DNA from: Flavobacterium ginsenosidimutans
GTDB taxonomy: Bacteria; Bacteroidota; Bacteroidia; Flavobacteriales; Flavobacteriaceae
DNA length: 64,000 nucleotides
Direction of reading: 5' to 3'
NCBI RefSeq assembly: GCF_003254625.1
Contig: NZ_QJRJ01000070.1
Location: 62,001-126,000, forward strand
Shown: in pieces, positions 1-8,882 of the stretch
How positions within the stretch are numbered: position 1 is the first letter of the stretch
Layout of the letters: each line of letters starts with the position of its first letter
Notes under the pieces: model-generated
The model's database searches: none
The model's input: only the letters and a program-made list of their open reading frames with translations
Told to the model about the DNA's origin: nothing
Translations under genes and position numbers: made by a program

Positions 1-255
1 CCATTTTTCATGCGATTTATCATTCCATGCCAATTTTCCTAATTTTTCGGCTGAGAAATATTGATCTTCTTTATTTTTCTTCGAATATTCTAATACCCTT
101 AGAGCAGTTTTATCAAAGTAAGTTGAAAAATTTAAAATTTGTTTAAATGAGGGTTCGTAGATATTTTTCCATTGTTCCTCTTTCCAAGGCTCATTATTTT
201 CATTCCCATTACCAAAAACAAGGTAAAATTGAAAATTTCTTTCGCTAAAGCTCAT
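1..255 (-). CDS. Hypothetical protein, N-terminal part (runs off the window)
   Basis: An open frame on the minus strand starts with ATG at 255 and is still open at base 1, giving 85 codons. The protein begins MSFSERNFQFYLVFG and is rich in Asn, Glu, Lys and aromatic residues, with no signal peptide or membrane segment. I do not recognise the family. It is divergent from the sigma-factor operon that starts at 481, and the 225-bp gap between them must hold both promoters. Its length and function cannot be judged from this part. Confidence 0.6.
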   Translation of the reverse strand, partial: MSFSERNFQFYLVFGNGNENNEPWKEEQWKNIYEPSFKQILNFSTYFDKTALRVLEYSKKNKEDQYFSAEKLGKLAWNDKSHEKW

Positions 256-480
256 CTATTATTTTTGTAGGATATTTTTCTTATAAAAATATAAAAATAT
301 TTCTTTTAGCGAAAAACATTTCTTCTTTATTTTAATGCTTCAGCCTAAGTTATACTTAAGTTTACAGTGCATAAGAAAAAATTAATCTTATTTTTTTCAC
401 CCCTATGCAACCATTTCAAATCGACAATCGTCTATGCTAATAGAAGTCTGTTTCTAAAACCAAAACCGAAAAGCTTATTA

Positions 481-1041
481 ATGAAAATTATTCATTTACA
501 TCAAGAAGAAACCAAAATCATAAAGCTGGCTGCCGAGAACAATCGTCAGGCACAGCAGCAGATTTATAGTAAGTTTTCTTCAAAAATGTTAAGTGTATGT
601 CGTCAATATATAAAGGACATTCAATTGGCAGAAGATGTAATGATAACGGCTTTCATGAAAGTGTTTACCAATTTAAGCAAGTTTGAACACAAAGGAAGTT
701 TTGAAGGCTGGATCCGCCGAATTATGGTTAACGAATGTATTTCGTATTTAAGAGTTCAGAAAAAAGTGAAATTTGCCGAAGATGAATTTTTTGTAGAAGA
801 AAGCTTCAATGAAATCGACAGCCAATTTACCGTAGAACAGATTCAGTTTTTAATTGATGCTTTGCCTGACGGCTATAAAATGGTTTTCAATTTATACGCA
901 ATTGAAGGTTACAAACACAATGAAATTGCCAAGATGTTAGGAATTAATGAAGGAACATCGAAATCACAATTATCGCACGCTAGAAAAATGTTGCAAACAC
1001 AAATTACTATTTTAAAAAAACAAGATAATGGAACCGAATAA
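481..1041 (+). CDS. RNA polymerase sigma factor, ECF (sigma-70) family
   Basis: A protein of 186 aa with the two-domain layout of ECF sigma factors. Region 2 (about residues 25-85) contains the stretch around AEDVMITAFMKVF followed by FEGWIRRIMVNECISYLR. Region 4 (about residues 120-170) has LPDGYKMVFNLYAIEGYKHNEIA and the helix-turn-helix LGINEGTSKSQLSHARKML. It directs RNA polymerase to a small regulon in response to an envelope or other signal. The frame can be extended to a GTG at 367, but the added residues do not resemble the family, so the ATG at 481 is preferred. The gene overlaps the next gene, a membrane anti-sigma-like protein, by 14 bp, which suggests translational coupling. The signal is unknown. 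Confidence 0.9.
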   Translation: MKIIHLHQEETKIIKLAAENNRQAQQQIYSKFSSKMLSVCRQYIKDIQLAEDVMITAFMKVFTNLSKFEHKGSFEGWIRRIMVNECISYLRVQKKVKFAEDEFFVEESFNEIDSQFTVEQIQFLIDALPDGYKMVFNLYAIEGYKHNEIAKMLGINEGTSKSQLSHARKMLQTQITILKKQDNGTE

Positions 1042-1738
1042 TTTTGAAAAGGATTTCCGTGAAAAACTTAACGAACGCCGTATAGAACCAAGCAACAAAG
1101 CCTGGGATCGATTGGATGCGATGTTGAGTGTGGCAGAAGAGAAAAAACCAGAAAAAAAATCAAAAAGAAAATGGCTGTATATCGCAGCAAGTCTCATTGG
1201 GTTTTTATTGGTTGAAACGTTGTTTTTCAATCAAAATAAAAATGCGGTTAAAACGCCAGAAACGGTAGTTGTTGAAAAAGAAACTAAAAAAGAATCGGTA
1301 ACAGAAACTGTTTTAAATACTGTTGATTCAGTAAAAACTGAAACTGCAATTGCCGAAAAAACTTCGAAAGAAACAGGAAACAAAAACAAAAAAATTAGCA
1401 ATCAAATTTTAAATAGAACCAGTAAAAATGAATCAAATCAAATAGCGGAGTCTTCAATCATCAAAAACAATCAAGAAAAACAATCAACAAACAATCAAAC
1501 CGTAATTACAGAGAATCCTAAAAAAGAAAATGTTGATCAATTATTGCAAACAGCAGAAAATAAAGTTCTGGCAGAAAGTGGCGTTAAAAAAGCAAAAGTA
1601 AAAATCAATGCCAACGATTTATTGAATCAAGTCGACGGCGAATTAGAGCTTTCATTTAGAGAAAAAGTAATTACTAAAGTAAACAAAAACTTTCAGGAAG
1701 TAAAAGTTGCTTTGTCTAATAGAAATCAACAAGAGTAA
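1028..1738 (+). CDS. Membrane protein, probable anti-sigma-type regulator
   Basis: A protein of 236 aa. The cytoplasmic N-terminus (residues 1-48) contains NKAWDRLDAML, a pattern seen near the start of many Bacteroidota proteins encoded beside ECF sigma factors. One transmembrane segment follows (about residues 49-67, WLYIAASLIGFLLVETLFF), then a long low-complexity Lys/Glu/Asn/Thr-rich region that should be periplasmic. It starts inside the end of the sigma gene, a typical arrangement for a sigma factor and the membrane protein that holds it. No zinc-binding anti-sigma motif is present, so the anti-sigma role is inferred from position and topology. Confidence 0.6.
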   Translation: MEPNNFEKDFREKLNERRIEPSNKAWDRLDAMLSVAEEKKPEKKSKRKWLYIAASLIGFLLVETLFFNQNKNAVKTPETVVVEKETKKESVTETVLNTVDSVKTETAIAEKTSKETGNKNKKISNQILNRTSKNESNQIAESSIIKNNQEKQSTNNQTVITENPKKENVDQLLQTAENKVLAESGVKKAKVKINANDLLNQVDGELELSFREKVITKVNKNFQEVKVALSNRNQQE

Positions 1739-1792
1739 AACATTAATAAATAAAATCATCAATCACTAATCAATCATTTTAAAAAATCAATC

Positions 1793-2821
1793 ATGAAAAA
1801 TATTACCATTTATTTCATTCTTTTCTTTTTCCTTTTGGTAAATAAAGTAATTGGACAAGAAACTTTTGAATCTGAAACAAAAAGAATCGCTAATAAAATC
1901 GAGAAAATTACAAAAGAAGAAAAAGAAGCTTTAAAAGAAGAAGTTGAAGCAGTAAACGTTCAGTTATCTGAAGGAAAAATTACTCAGGAACAGGCTGAAA
2001 AACGTAAAAAAGAATTAGCGGAGGCAAGAGCTGTAATTATGGAAGAAAAAATTACTCTGGCTCAAAATGAACTAAACGATTTAGTTCAGAAAAAAGTAGA
2101 TGGAAAAATAAAAGAAGATTCTGCAAAAATCTACATGATTCGCTGGAAGTCATATAACCATCATAAAGATTCTATTCATGGTGAAAAGCGAACAACATCG
2201 CAGTTTGTATTTGCAATGGGATTAAATAATATGCTGGCAGATGGAAAGCTTCAGGATTCAAATTATAAATTTATGGGATCGCATTTTTACGAATGGGGTT
2301 TTACGTATAACTCAAGATTAATGAAAAATGACAATCTGCTTCATGCAAAATATGGACTTTCGTTAATGTATAATAATATACGTCCAACAAGTAACAGAAG
2401 TTTTGTCGTAGATGGAGAACAGACTAATCTTGTAGAAAATCAAGTTCATTTAACTGAATCTCGTTTTAGAAATGTGTATTTGGTTGCGCCGGTACATTTA
2501 GAGTTTGATTTTACGAGACCAATAGAACGTGACGGGAAAACGTATTTTAAAACTCATAAAAGTTTCCGTTTTGGTATTGGGGGTTATGCAGGAATTAACG
2601 TGAAATCAAAACAGATTTTAAAATTTGAAGAGGAAGATTTAAAATATAAAACCACAATAAAAGGCGATTACAATGTAAATAATTTTATTTATGGTCTGAG
2701 CTCATATATCGGATATAGAGAATTGAGTTTGTATTGTAAGTATGATTTAAATCCATTATTTCAGAATAATCTAGTAAAAGAGAATAACATATCGTTAGGA
2801 CTTCGCGTAGATTTAAACTAA
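1793..2821 (+). CDS. Secreted outer-membrane protein with N-terminal coiled coil
   Basis: A protein of 342 aa. Residues 1-21 form a signal peptide ending at VIGQ. Residues 22-110 are strongly charged and helical (Lys/Glu-rich) and probably form a coiled coil. From about residue 130 the sequence alternates polar and aromatic residues (FVFAMGLNNML, YGLSLMYNNI, FRFGIGGYAGINV) and ends in LGLRVDLN, as in small flavobacterial beta-barrels. It lies 54 bp downstream of the anti-sigma-like gene and is followed by a clear terminator, so the three genes form one operon. It may be the envelope-located target or sensor of the sigma system; this is inference. Confidence 0.65.
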   Translation: MKNITIYFILFFFLLVNKVIGQETFESETKRIANKIEKITKEEKEALKEEVEAVNVQLSEGKITQEQAEKRKKELAEARAVIMEEKITLAQNELNDLVQKKVDGKIKEDSAKIYMIRWKSYNHHKDSIHGEKRTTSQFVFAMGLNNMLADGKLQDSNYKFMGSHFYEWGFTYNSRLMKNDNLLHAKYGLSLMYNNIRPTSNRSFVVDGEQTNLVENQVHLTESRFRNVYLVAPVHLEFDFTRPIERDGKTYFKTHKSFRFGIGGYAGINVKSKQILKFEEEDLKYKTTIKGDYNVNNFIYGLSSYIGYRELSLYCKYDLNPLFQNNLVKENNISLGLRVDLN

Positions 2822-2845
2822 AAGTATTGGTCGTTTAGTTAGTGA

Positions 2846-2877
2846 AAAAAGCATCTCAACAGAGATGCTTTTTTTGA
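2846..2877 (+). terminator. Rho-independent terminator after the sigma operon
   Basis: The stem GCATCTC (2851-2857) pairs with GAGATGC (2862-2868) around the loop AACA and is followed by seven T residues. It closes the sigma/anti-sigma/outer-membrane operon before dnaG. Confidence 0.85.
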
Positions 2878-2911
2878 TTTAAAAATGATTAAAATTCCAA
2901 CAAGATTTACG

Positions 2912-2919
2912 TATTTTTG
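2912..2919 (+). promoter_or_regulatory. Probable -7 promoter element of dnaG
   Basis: TATTTTTG matches the Bacteroidota -7 consensus TAnnTTTG and lies 31 bp upstream of the dnaG start. No convincing -33 TTG element is seen at the expected spacing. Confidence 0.5.
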
Positions 2920-2950
2920 CTAGCTCTCAACTTTTAAAATTTAAAACACT

Positions 2951-5023
2951 TTGATTTCACAAAATACCATAGATTCTGTTTTTGAAACTGCTCGAGTAGA
3001 GGAGGTTATTGGTGATTTTGTCAATTTAAAACGCGCAGGAAGTAATTTTAAAGGGCTGAGTCCATTCTCAGATGAGCGTTCTCCTTCGTTCATGGTTTCT
3101 CCGGCAAAAGGAATCTGGAAAGATTTTAGTACAGGAAAAGGCGGAAATTCTGTTAAATTTTTAATGGAACATTCGCAATTTACCTATCCAGAAGCCATTC
3201 GTTATTTAGCTAAAAAATACAATATCGAAATTGAAGAAACGGAACAGACTGAAGCAGAAAAAGCCAATACAGATCTTCGTGAAAGTATGTATTTGGTTTC
3301 TGAATTTGCAGCGAAGTATTTTCAGGATGTTTTAATAAATTCTGAAGAAGGAAAAGCAATTGGTTTATCTTATTTTAAAGAAAGAGGATTTACCAACGAA
3401 ACCATTAAGAAATTCAATTTAGGATACTCTCCAGAAACTTGGGATGCTTTGACGAAAGAAGCCTTAGGGAAAGGTTATAAATTAGAATTTCTAGAAAGTA
3501 CAGGTTTGACAATTCCGAGAGAAGATAGGCCATTCGACCGATTTAAAGGACGCGTAATGTTTCCGATTCAAAGTATGTCAGGCCGTGTTTTAGGTTTTGG
3601 AGGACGTATTTTAACCAATGATAAAAAAGCGGCAAAATACCTGAATTCCCCAGAAAGTGATATTTACCATAAAAGTAAAGTCCTTTACGGAATTTATCAT
3701 GCCAAACAATCTATTGCCAAACAGAACAATTGTTATTTGGTTGAAGGCTATACCGATGTGATTCAGTTCAGTCAAGCTGGAATAGAGAATGTTGTAGCCT
3801 CTTCTGGAACAGCTTTAACGCCAGATCAGATCCGTTTAATAAATCGTCTGACGCGAAATATAACCGTTCTTTTTGATGGAGATGCGGCTGGTTTAAGAGC
3901 TTCTATTCGAGGAATCGATTTGATTTTGGAAGAAGGAATGAACGTAAGAGTTTGTTCTTTTCCTGACGGAGAAGATCCAGATAGTTTTGCGCGAAAAAAT
4001 TCTCATGACGATTTAGTTGCTTACCTAGAAAATAACAGCAAAGACTTTATACAGTTCAAAGCTTCGATTTTAATGGGCGAAGCTAAAAACGATCCAATAA
4101 AAAAAGCCGATTTGATTCGTGATATGGTTGCGAGTATTTCTAAAATACCAGACCGTATTCAGCGTGAAGTCTATATTCAAGAATGTGCTCGAATCATGGA
4201 TATTTCGGAGCAGGTCCTAACGAGTACTTTGGCGCAGTTGATTCAGAAAGATATAGCTGAAGCTAATAAAAAGCAGAAACAAGAGCAAAAACCTTTTGAA
4301 GTTCATAGAAACCAGCCTCCGCAAGCAGGAGCTTTTTCGGGAGGAGATCCAGAAGATCCAAGAACGGGGCCGCCCGAAGGTTATGATTATCCAGGCGATC
4401 CAGGATATCATCCGCAAGAGCAAGCTCAAAAAGTAGATATTTTATATGGTTTTGAAAGGAAAATTATAGAAATTCTATTATTGTACGGAAGTGTAGTTGA
4501 AAATTTTGAAGATGTTTTCTTAAAAGCTGATGAAGAAGGAAATGTAAAAGAGGTTTCTGAGAAACGACAATATAAAGTATTTGAAAAAATTTATTTGAGT
4601 CTGCAGGAAGATGAGGTAGAACTCTCAAATGCTTTGTTTAAGAATATTTATAATAATATTATTGACTTCTATAACCAAAATGAAACTTTTAGTTTAGATA
4701 AATATTTAATGCATTTAGAGCCCGAATTTGCTCAGGAAGTAACCAATATTTTGATGGAAGACGAAAGGTTAACCATTCATAATTGGGAAGGACAGAATAT
4801 TTATCCAAAACATAAAACGGAAACTATCGAGTTGAATGTTTCGGATACAATTTTTTCAATGCGATGGTATTTGGTTTCTGGAATTATTGCAGAATTAAAA
4901 AATTCGCTGCTCAATGATCCGCAGGAAGACAATTCTGAAGTTTTGAGTATGGTTGTCGATTATTCTAAACTGCTGAATAATTTTTCGAAGAAATTAGGCC
5001 GAGTAGTGGTGCCTTATCACTAA
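2951..5023 (+). CDS. dnaG: DNA primase DnaG with zinc ligands replaced
   Basis: A primase of 690 aa that makes RNA primers for chromosome replication and works with the replicative helicase. The N-terminal zinc-binding-type domain (residues 1-100) is followed by the RNA-polymerase core (GRVMFPI, GFGGRIL), then a TOPRIM fold with EGYTDVIQF at about residue 262 and FDGDAAGLRA. A helicase-interacting C-terminal region runs to the end. The start is TTG at 2951; MISQNTIDSVFETARVEEVIGD fits the family N-terminus. The fold of the zinc domain is clearly recognisable, but the four positions that bind zinc in other primases (C-x2-H and C-x2-C) are Ser37, Ser40, Asp58 and Thr61. A Pro/Gly/Asp-rich linker lies near residues 450-490. 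Confidence 0.97.
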   Translation: MISQNTIDSVFETARVEEVIGDFVNLKRAGSNFKGLSPFSDERSPSFMVSPAKGIWKDFSTGKGGNSVKFLMEHSQFTYPEAIRYLAKKYNIEIEETEQTEAEKANTDLRESMYLVSEFAAKYFQDVLINSEEGKAIGLSYFKERGFTNETIKKFNLGYSPETWDALTKEALGKGYKLEFLESTGLTIPREDRPFDRFKGRVMFPIQSMSGRVLGFGGRILTNDKKAAKYLNSPESDIYHKSKVLYGIYHAKQSIAKQNNCYLVEGYTDVIQFSQAGIENVVASSGTALTPDQIRLINRLTRNITVLFDGDAAGLRASIRGIDLILEEGMNVRVCSFPDGEDPDSFARKNSHDDLVAYLENNSKDFIQFKASILMGEAKNDPIKKADLIRDMVASISKIPDRIQREVYIQECARIMDISEQVLTSTLAQLIQKDIAEANKKQKQEQKPFEVHRNQPPQAGAFSGGDPEDPRTGPPEGYDYPGDPGYHPQEQAQKVDILYGFERKIIEILLLYGSVVENFEDVFLKADEEGNVKEVSEKRQYKVFEKIYLSLQEDEVELSNALFKNIYNNIIDFYNQNETFSLDKYLMHLEPEFAQEVTNILMEDERLTIHNWEGQNIYPKHKTETIELNVSDTIFSMRWYLVSGIIAELKNSLLNDPQEDNSEVLSMVVDYSKLLNNFSKKLGRVVVPYH

Positions 5024-5030
5024 AAAGAAA

Positions 5031-5074
5031 AAAACTCTATCTTATTTGATGAATCAAGAAAGATAGAGTTTTTA
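5031..5074. terminator. Bidirectional terminator between dnaG and the response regulator
   Basis: AAAACTCTATCTT (5031-5043) pairs with its complement at 5060-5072, a 13-bp stem with A-rich and T-rich flanks that can serve both converging genes. Confidence 0.8.
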
Positions 5075-5119
5075 TAAAGGTTTTCGATTTGCTTAAAATT
5101 AAGGTAGTCGAGATTGTAA

Positions 5120-5749
5120 TTAAATAATTTCTAAAGTCTTAGCTTTATTTACTAAGTCAACTAAATTAGTAACATTTAATTTAGTTAATAATCTCAGTTT
5201 GTAAGTACTGATCGTTTTTTCGTTCAGATTTAAGATTTTAGAGATTTCATTGTTTTTCTTACCATCACTTAAGTAGCGTAAAACCTCGATCTCACGATTT
5301 GAAAGTTTTCTGTACAGACGCTCGCTTTTACTTTGTTTAGCGATAAGTGCCATGTTTTTGCGTACTGTTTCGTTGATGATAATTTTTCCTTCGTGTACTT
5401 TAATAATAGAATGACCTAATGTTTCAAGTTTTTCTGTTTTGTGTACATACCCAGAAACTCCTGCTTTAATTGCGTTTGGAGCGTACATTTGCTCAGCAAG
5501 ATCACTGAAAATAACAATTTTTGTTTTTGGGAAATTTTTCAGGATAGATTTAATTTCAAAGATACTCGAAAGACCTTCTAACTCTAAATCTAGAATTAGA
5601 ATATCGATCTCCTTCGTCTGAAGAATATCTCTAACCATTGAAAAATTGCCTACGTTGGCAACAATTGAAATTTGATCGTGGTCTTTAAAATAAGACTTAA
5701 CGCCAAAGTGCGTCACAGGATGATTGTCTGCTAGACATACTTTAATCAT
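5120..5749 (-). CDS. Response regulator, NarL/LuxR type (orphan)
   Basis: A protein of 209 aa. The receiver domain (residues 1-120) has the acidic pair near ADNHP, the phospho-acceptor Asp in ILILDLELEG (about residue 55), and the conserved Lys in VHKTEK. A LuxR-type helix-turn-helix follows at about residues 145-205 (LSNREIEVLRYLSDGKKNNEISKILNLNEKTISTYK). It should bind DNA when phosphorylated, but no histidine kinase lies next to it, so its partner is elsewhere. It is convergent with dnaG and lies downstream of nadE on the same strand with a 92-bp gap. Confidence 0.9.
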   Translation of the reverse strand: MIKVCLADNHPVTHFGVKSYFKDHDQISIVANVGNFSMVRDILQTKEIDILILDLELEGLSSIFEIKSILKNFPKTKIVIFSDLAEQMYAPNAIKAGVSGYVHKTEKLETLGHSIIKVHEGKIIINETVRKNMALIAKQSKSERLYRKLSNREIEVLRYLSDGKKNNEISKILNLNEKTISTYKLRLLTKLNVTNLVDLVNKAKTLEII

Positions 5750-5841
5750 AATTTTTACCTTTTTTAGAATTGTTCATGTTTTTGGAGTGGTAAAATTAAT
5801 AAATAAATTCTGTAATAACTCGCAGAGAATGTTAAAATCTA

Positions 5842-6648
5842 TTATTTTAACGTTTTTGGTATCAAACAAACTGGAATTGGATCCATTTTATGCTTGTTGC
5901 TGGTGTTTAATCTTTTATAAATTTCAAAGACAGATTTTTCTCTCCCCTCGAAGTCAGATGCCGTATTTCCTGACTCCGCGGCTAACATTGCCCATTCTAA
6001 TTCGTCGTAACTTGCACCTAATTGATCCTCATCTGTACGATTATCGCCAAATAATCCATCTGTAGGAGCAGCTGTTAAAATTGACTGCGGAATTTGTAAA
6101 AATGCTCCTAAAGCGTATACATCAGATTTCATTAAATCAGCAATCGGACTTAAATCGACGCCGCCATCTCCATATTTTGTGTAAAAACCTACACCAAAAT
6201 CTTCCACTTTGTTTCCAGTTCCGGCAACAAGTAAACCATGAATTCCAGCTAAATAATATAAAGAAGTCATTCTAATGCGTGCACGTGTATTTGCTAAAGC
6301 TAAATTTACTTTTGCTTCGTCAGCTGTTGAAGGCACTGCGCTTTTAAATGATTCAAAAACTCCTGTCAAATCTGTCTGAACATCAGAAACATTTGGAAAA
6401 CGTTTCTTAAGTTGTTCAATATGTTCTTTGGCTCTATTTACTTGGCTTTCTGCCTGATGAATTGGCATTTCTACACATAAAACTTTCAGTCCTGTCTGCG
6501 CACATAAAGTTGAAGTTACTGCAGAATCTACACCTCCAGAGATTCCGATTACAAAACCATTTACTTTTGCACTAGTAGCATAATTTTTTAACCACTCTAC
6601 AATATGCGTATTTACCTTTTCTGTCTGAATTGTGCTTTTTTTAGCCAT
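5842..6648 (-). CDS. nadE: NAD synthetase, ammonia-dependent type
   Basis: A protein of 268 aa that adenylates nicotinic acid adenine dinucleotide and amidates it to NAD, the last step of NAD synthesis. The ATP pyrophosphatase P-loop SGGVDSA is at about residues 39-45. Further family blocks are VEDFGVGFYTKYGDGGVDLSPIADLMKSDVY and the substrate loop PTDGLFGDNRTDEDQLG. There is no N-terminal glutaminase domain, so ammonia is the expected nitrogen donor. The gene is divergent from gldB across a 99-bp promoter region, the same neighbourhood as in F. johnsoniae as I recall it. Confidence 0.95.
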   Translation of the reverse strand: MAKKSTIQTEKVNTHIVEWLKNYATSAKVNGFVIGISGGVDSAVTSTLCAQTGLKVLCVEMPIHQAESQVNRAKEHIEQLKKRFPNVSDVQTDLTGVFESFKSAVPSTADEAKVNLALANTRARIRMTSLYYLAGIHGLLVAGTGNKVEDFGVGFYTKYGDGGVDLSPIADLMKSDVYALGAFLQIPQSILTAAPTDGLFGDNRTDEDQLGASYDELEWAMLAAESGNTASDFEGREKSVFEIYKRLNTSNKHKMDPIPVCLIPKTLK

Positions 6649-6677
6649 AATAGTTTAAGTTTTAAGATACAGGGATG

Positions 6678-6685
6678 TATATTTG
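6678..6685 (+). promoter_or_regulatory. Probable -7 promoter element of gldBC
   Basis: TATATTTG is an exact TAnnTTTG match 62 bp upstream of the gldB ATG, in the divergent nadE-gldB gap. Confidence 0.5.
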
Positions 6686-6747
6686 CAGAATTATTTTGAG
6701 TATGCAATTACTTAAAATTCTGATAACACAAATCTAATTAAAATAAA

Positions 6748-7704
6748 ATGAAAATTTATCGCTTTGCAGTGGTTCTATGCCTGTTTTTTTTGTCCTGTGA
6801 TCAAAAAAGTAAGGTTGAAAAAGAAGTAGAAGAAATTCCAGTTGATATCAAAGTAGAACGTTTTGATAAAGTGTTTTTTGAAACCAAACCTCAAGATCTT
6901 GCAAAGATAAAAAAGCAATATCCGTTTTTCTTTCCTGGAAACGATGACAATATTTGGATTCAGAAAATGAATGATCCAATCTGGAGAGAAGTTTACGACG
7001 AAGTTCAGAAAAAATACAGCAATTTTGAACCTGTTCGTAAAGAGTTCGACGGACTTTTTCAACATATAAAATATTATTTTCCTAAAACTAAAATTCCTAA
7101 AGTAATTACAGTTATTGGAGAAATGGACTATAGTGCAAAAGCAATTTATGCAGATAGTCTTGTGGTTGTTGCTTTGGAACTTTATTTAGGAAAAGACCAT
7201 AAGTTTTATGAGTTCCCGAATTATTTGAAACAAAATTTCGAAGAAAGACAGATTATGCCAGATGTGGTTTCTAGTTTTTCTTATAGAAATATTCCAAATT
7301 CATTGGATAAAAGTTTAGTTGCTCAGATGGTTTTTGAAGGAAAACAGCTTTATGCAAAAGATTTGCTTCTTCCTGAATATACAGATGCAGAAAAAATAGG
7401 ATATACTCCAGAACAAATTAAATGGTGTGAAGAAAATGAAGCTTATATGTGGCGTTATTTCATAGAAAATGAAATGCTTTACAGTGATGATCCGAAATTG
7501 AGAACACGATTTATAGCTCCAGCGCCTTTCTCTAAATTCTTTTTAGAAATAGATAATGATTCTCCAGGACGAGTAGGAACTTGGATTGGATGGCAGATGG
7601 TACGTTCTTACATGAAAAATAATAGTAATGTTTCTTTGGCAGAATTATTTAAAATTGATGCAAAAGAAATCTTCGAAAAATCAAAATATAAACCTAAGAA
7701 ATAA
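6748..7704 (+). CDS. gldB: Gliding motility lipoprotein GldB
   Basis: A lipoprotein of 318 aa needed for gliding and for the linked type 9 secretion apparatus in flavobacteria. The signal peptide ends in a lipobox (FFLSC, Cys at about residue 17). The body has family blocks such as IPVDIKVERFDKVFF, KKQYPFFFPGN and PGRVGTWIGWQMVRSYM. The start ATG follows a TAnnTTTG promoter. The stop overlaps the start of gldC by one base (TAATG), so the two are translationally coupled. The molecular activity of GldB is not firmly established. Confidence 0.95.
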   Translation: MKIYRFAVVLCLFFLSCDQKSKVEKEVEEIPVDIKVERFDKVFFETKPQDLAKIKKQYPFFFPGNDDNIWIQKMNDPIWREVYDEVQKKYSNFEPVRKEFDGLFQHIKYYFPKTKIPKVITVIGEMDYSAKAIYADSLVVVALELYLGKDHKFYEFPNYLKQNFEERQIMPDVVSSFSYRNIPNSLDKSLVAQMVFEGKQLYAKDLLLPEYTDAEKIGYTPEQIKWCEENEAYMWRYFIENEMLYSDDPKLRTRFIAPAPFSKFFLEIDNDSPGRVGTWIGWQMVRSYMKNNSNVSLAELFKIDAKEIFEKSKYKPKK

Positions 7705-8036
7705 TGGCAAATATAAACTCAGAGATTAAATTCAATATAGAATTAGATGAAAACCGCGTTCCAGAAAAACTAACATGGAGTGCACAAGATGGAGGAGTGC
7801 AAGCGGAAGAAGCTAAAGCGATCATGTTGTCTATTTGGGACAGCAAAGTAAAAGAAACAATGCGTATCGATTTGTGGACGAAAGATATGCCGGTAGACGA
7901 AATGAAGATCTTCTTTCATCAGACTTTAGTTGCAATGTCAGATACTTTCAAACGTGCAACAGATGACGAAAAAATGTCTGATACTATGAAAGATTTCTGT
8001 GATTACTTCGCAGAAAAACTAGAGCTTACGAAATAG
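7704..8036 (+). CDS. gldC: Gliding motility protein GldC
   Basis: A protein of 110 aa without signal peptide or membrane segment, matching the length and sequence of GldC (NSEIKFNIELDENRVPEKLTW, LWTKDMPVDEMKIFFHQTL). In F. johnsoniae gldC mutants glide poorly, and GldC is thought to support GldB. It is coupled to gldB by a one-base overlap and followed at once by a terminator, so gldBC is a two-gene operon. Confidence 0.94.
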   Translation: MANINSEIKFNIELDENRVPEKLTWSAQDGGVQAEEAKAIMLSIWDSKVKETMRIDLWTKDMPVDEMKIFFHQTLVAMSDTFKRATDDEKMSDTMKDFCDYFAEKLELTK

Positions 8037-8054
8037 TTACATTTCAAATAAATG

Positions 8055-8109
8055 AAATCCCAAATTCCAATCTTATCCCGAGACTTCGGGAGGAGTTTGG
8101 GATTTTTTT
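8055..8109 (+). terminator. Terminator after gldC
   Basis: AAATCCCAAA (8055-8064) pairs with TTTGGGATTT (8096-8105). An inner hairpin CCCGAGACTTCGGG sits between the arms, and the right arm runs into a T tract. Confidence 0.75.
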
Positions 8110-8193
8110 ATTGTTTTAAAATAAATTGGAATTCTATTTTGTAATTAAATCTTAAAAAGGTATTTTTCCAATATCGTTTTAAGAAAAAATAAT

Positions 8194-8859
8194 ATGTGGT
8201 TTCCTTTTATTGTAAGTCTTATAGGGCTGTTTTTTTTACTTGCTAATGCCATAAGGTTTTCTGCCACATGTAAAAACAGAGATGTAATGTATCGTATGAT
8301 TACGATCTATTTAGGTCTTTTATTTTGCGTTGAACTCCTCTGCAATATCATTGGATTTCTCTATCCTAATTCGAATTTTTTCCTTTCTCACTATTATTTT
8401 ATTTTTCAGTTCATCACGTTAAACTTATTTTTCTACAATAGTTTTTCAAATAAGATATTCAAGCAAATTATGATAATCGTGTTTGTTTCAGTATTACTTT
8501 TTTTAGGATGTCAATATTATAAACGACCTTCACTTTATTGGGAATTTAATTTGATCGAAATTGCAATAACATCAATTCCGCTATTATTTTACGCATTCTA
8601 TTTTATTATATCGAATTTAAAAAATGTCAAGCATGATTATTTTTATTTCTGCAATGGATTAATTATTTATTTAACAAGCAGTGCAGGTATTTTCTTGTCT
8701 GGAAATAGTGACTCGGTAGTTTTTACTGAACCGTTTTTCCTTGATTTCTGGTTCTTTAATTCTTTATTTTATATTCTATATCAGTTTTTAATCTATAAAG
8801 AATGGAAAGCTTTAAATTTTAGAAGAACAATTAAGAGAAGCTTCGAAAGCAGAGCGTAA
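8194..8859 (+). CDS. Integral membrane protein of unknown function
   Basis: A protein of 221 aa that is almost entirely hydrophobic, with about six membrane segments (for example residues 1-18 FPFIVSLIGLFFLLANA, 35-55 and 90-105) and a basic C-terminal tail (RRTIKRSF). I do not recognise the family. It is a single-gene unit with a terminator on each side, between gldC and engB. Similar short multi-spanning proteins are common in flavobacteria, and nothing in the sequence points to a substrate or enzyme site. Confidence 0.75.
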   Translation: MWFPFIVSLIGLFFLLANAIRFSATCKNRDVMYRMITIYLGLLFCVELLCNIIGFLYPNSNFFLSHYYFIFQFITLNLFFYNSFSNKIFKQIMIIVFVSVLLFLGCQYYKRPSLYWEFNLIEIAITSIPLLFYAFYFIISNLKNVKHDYFYFCNGLIIYLTSSAGIFLSGNSDSVVFTEPFFLDFWFFNSLFYILYQFLIYKEWKALNFRRTIKRSFESRA

Positions 8860-8882
8860 ATTTTAAAATTTTCAAATAAAAA

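Noticed and set aside
5724..6275. Plus-strand open frames opposite the response regulator and nadE
   Set aside because: They are antisense to clearly conserved coding sequence and have no family-like composition.
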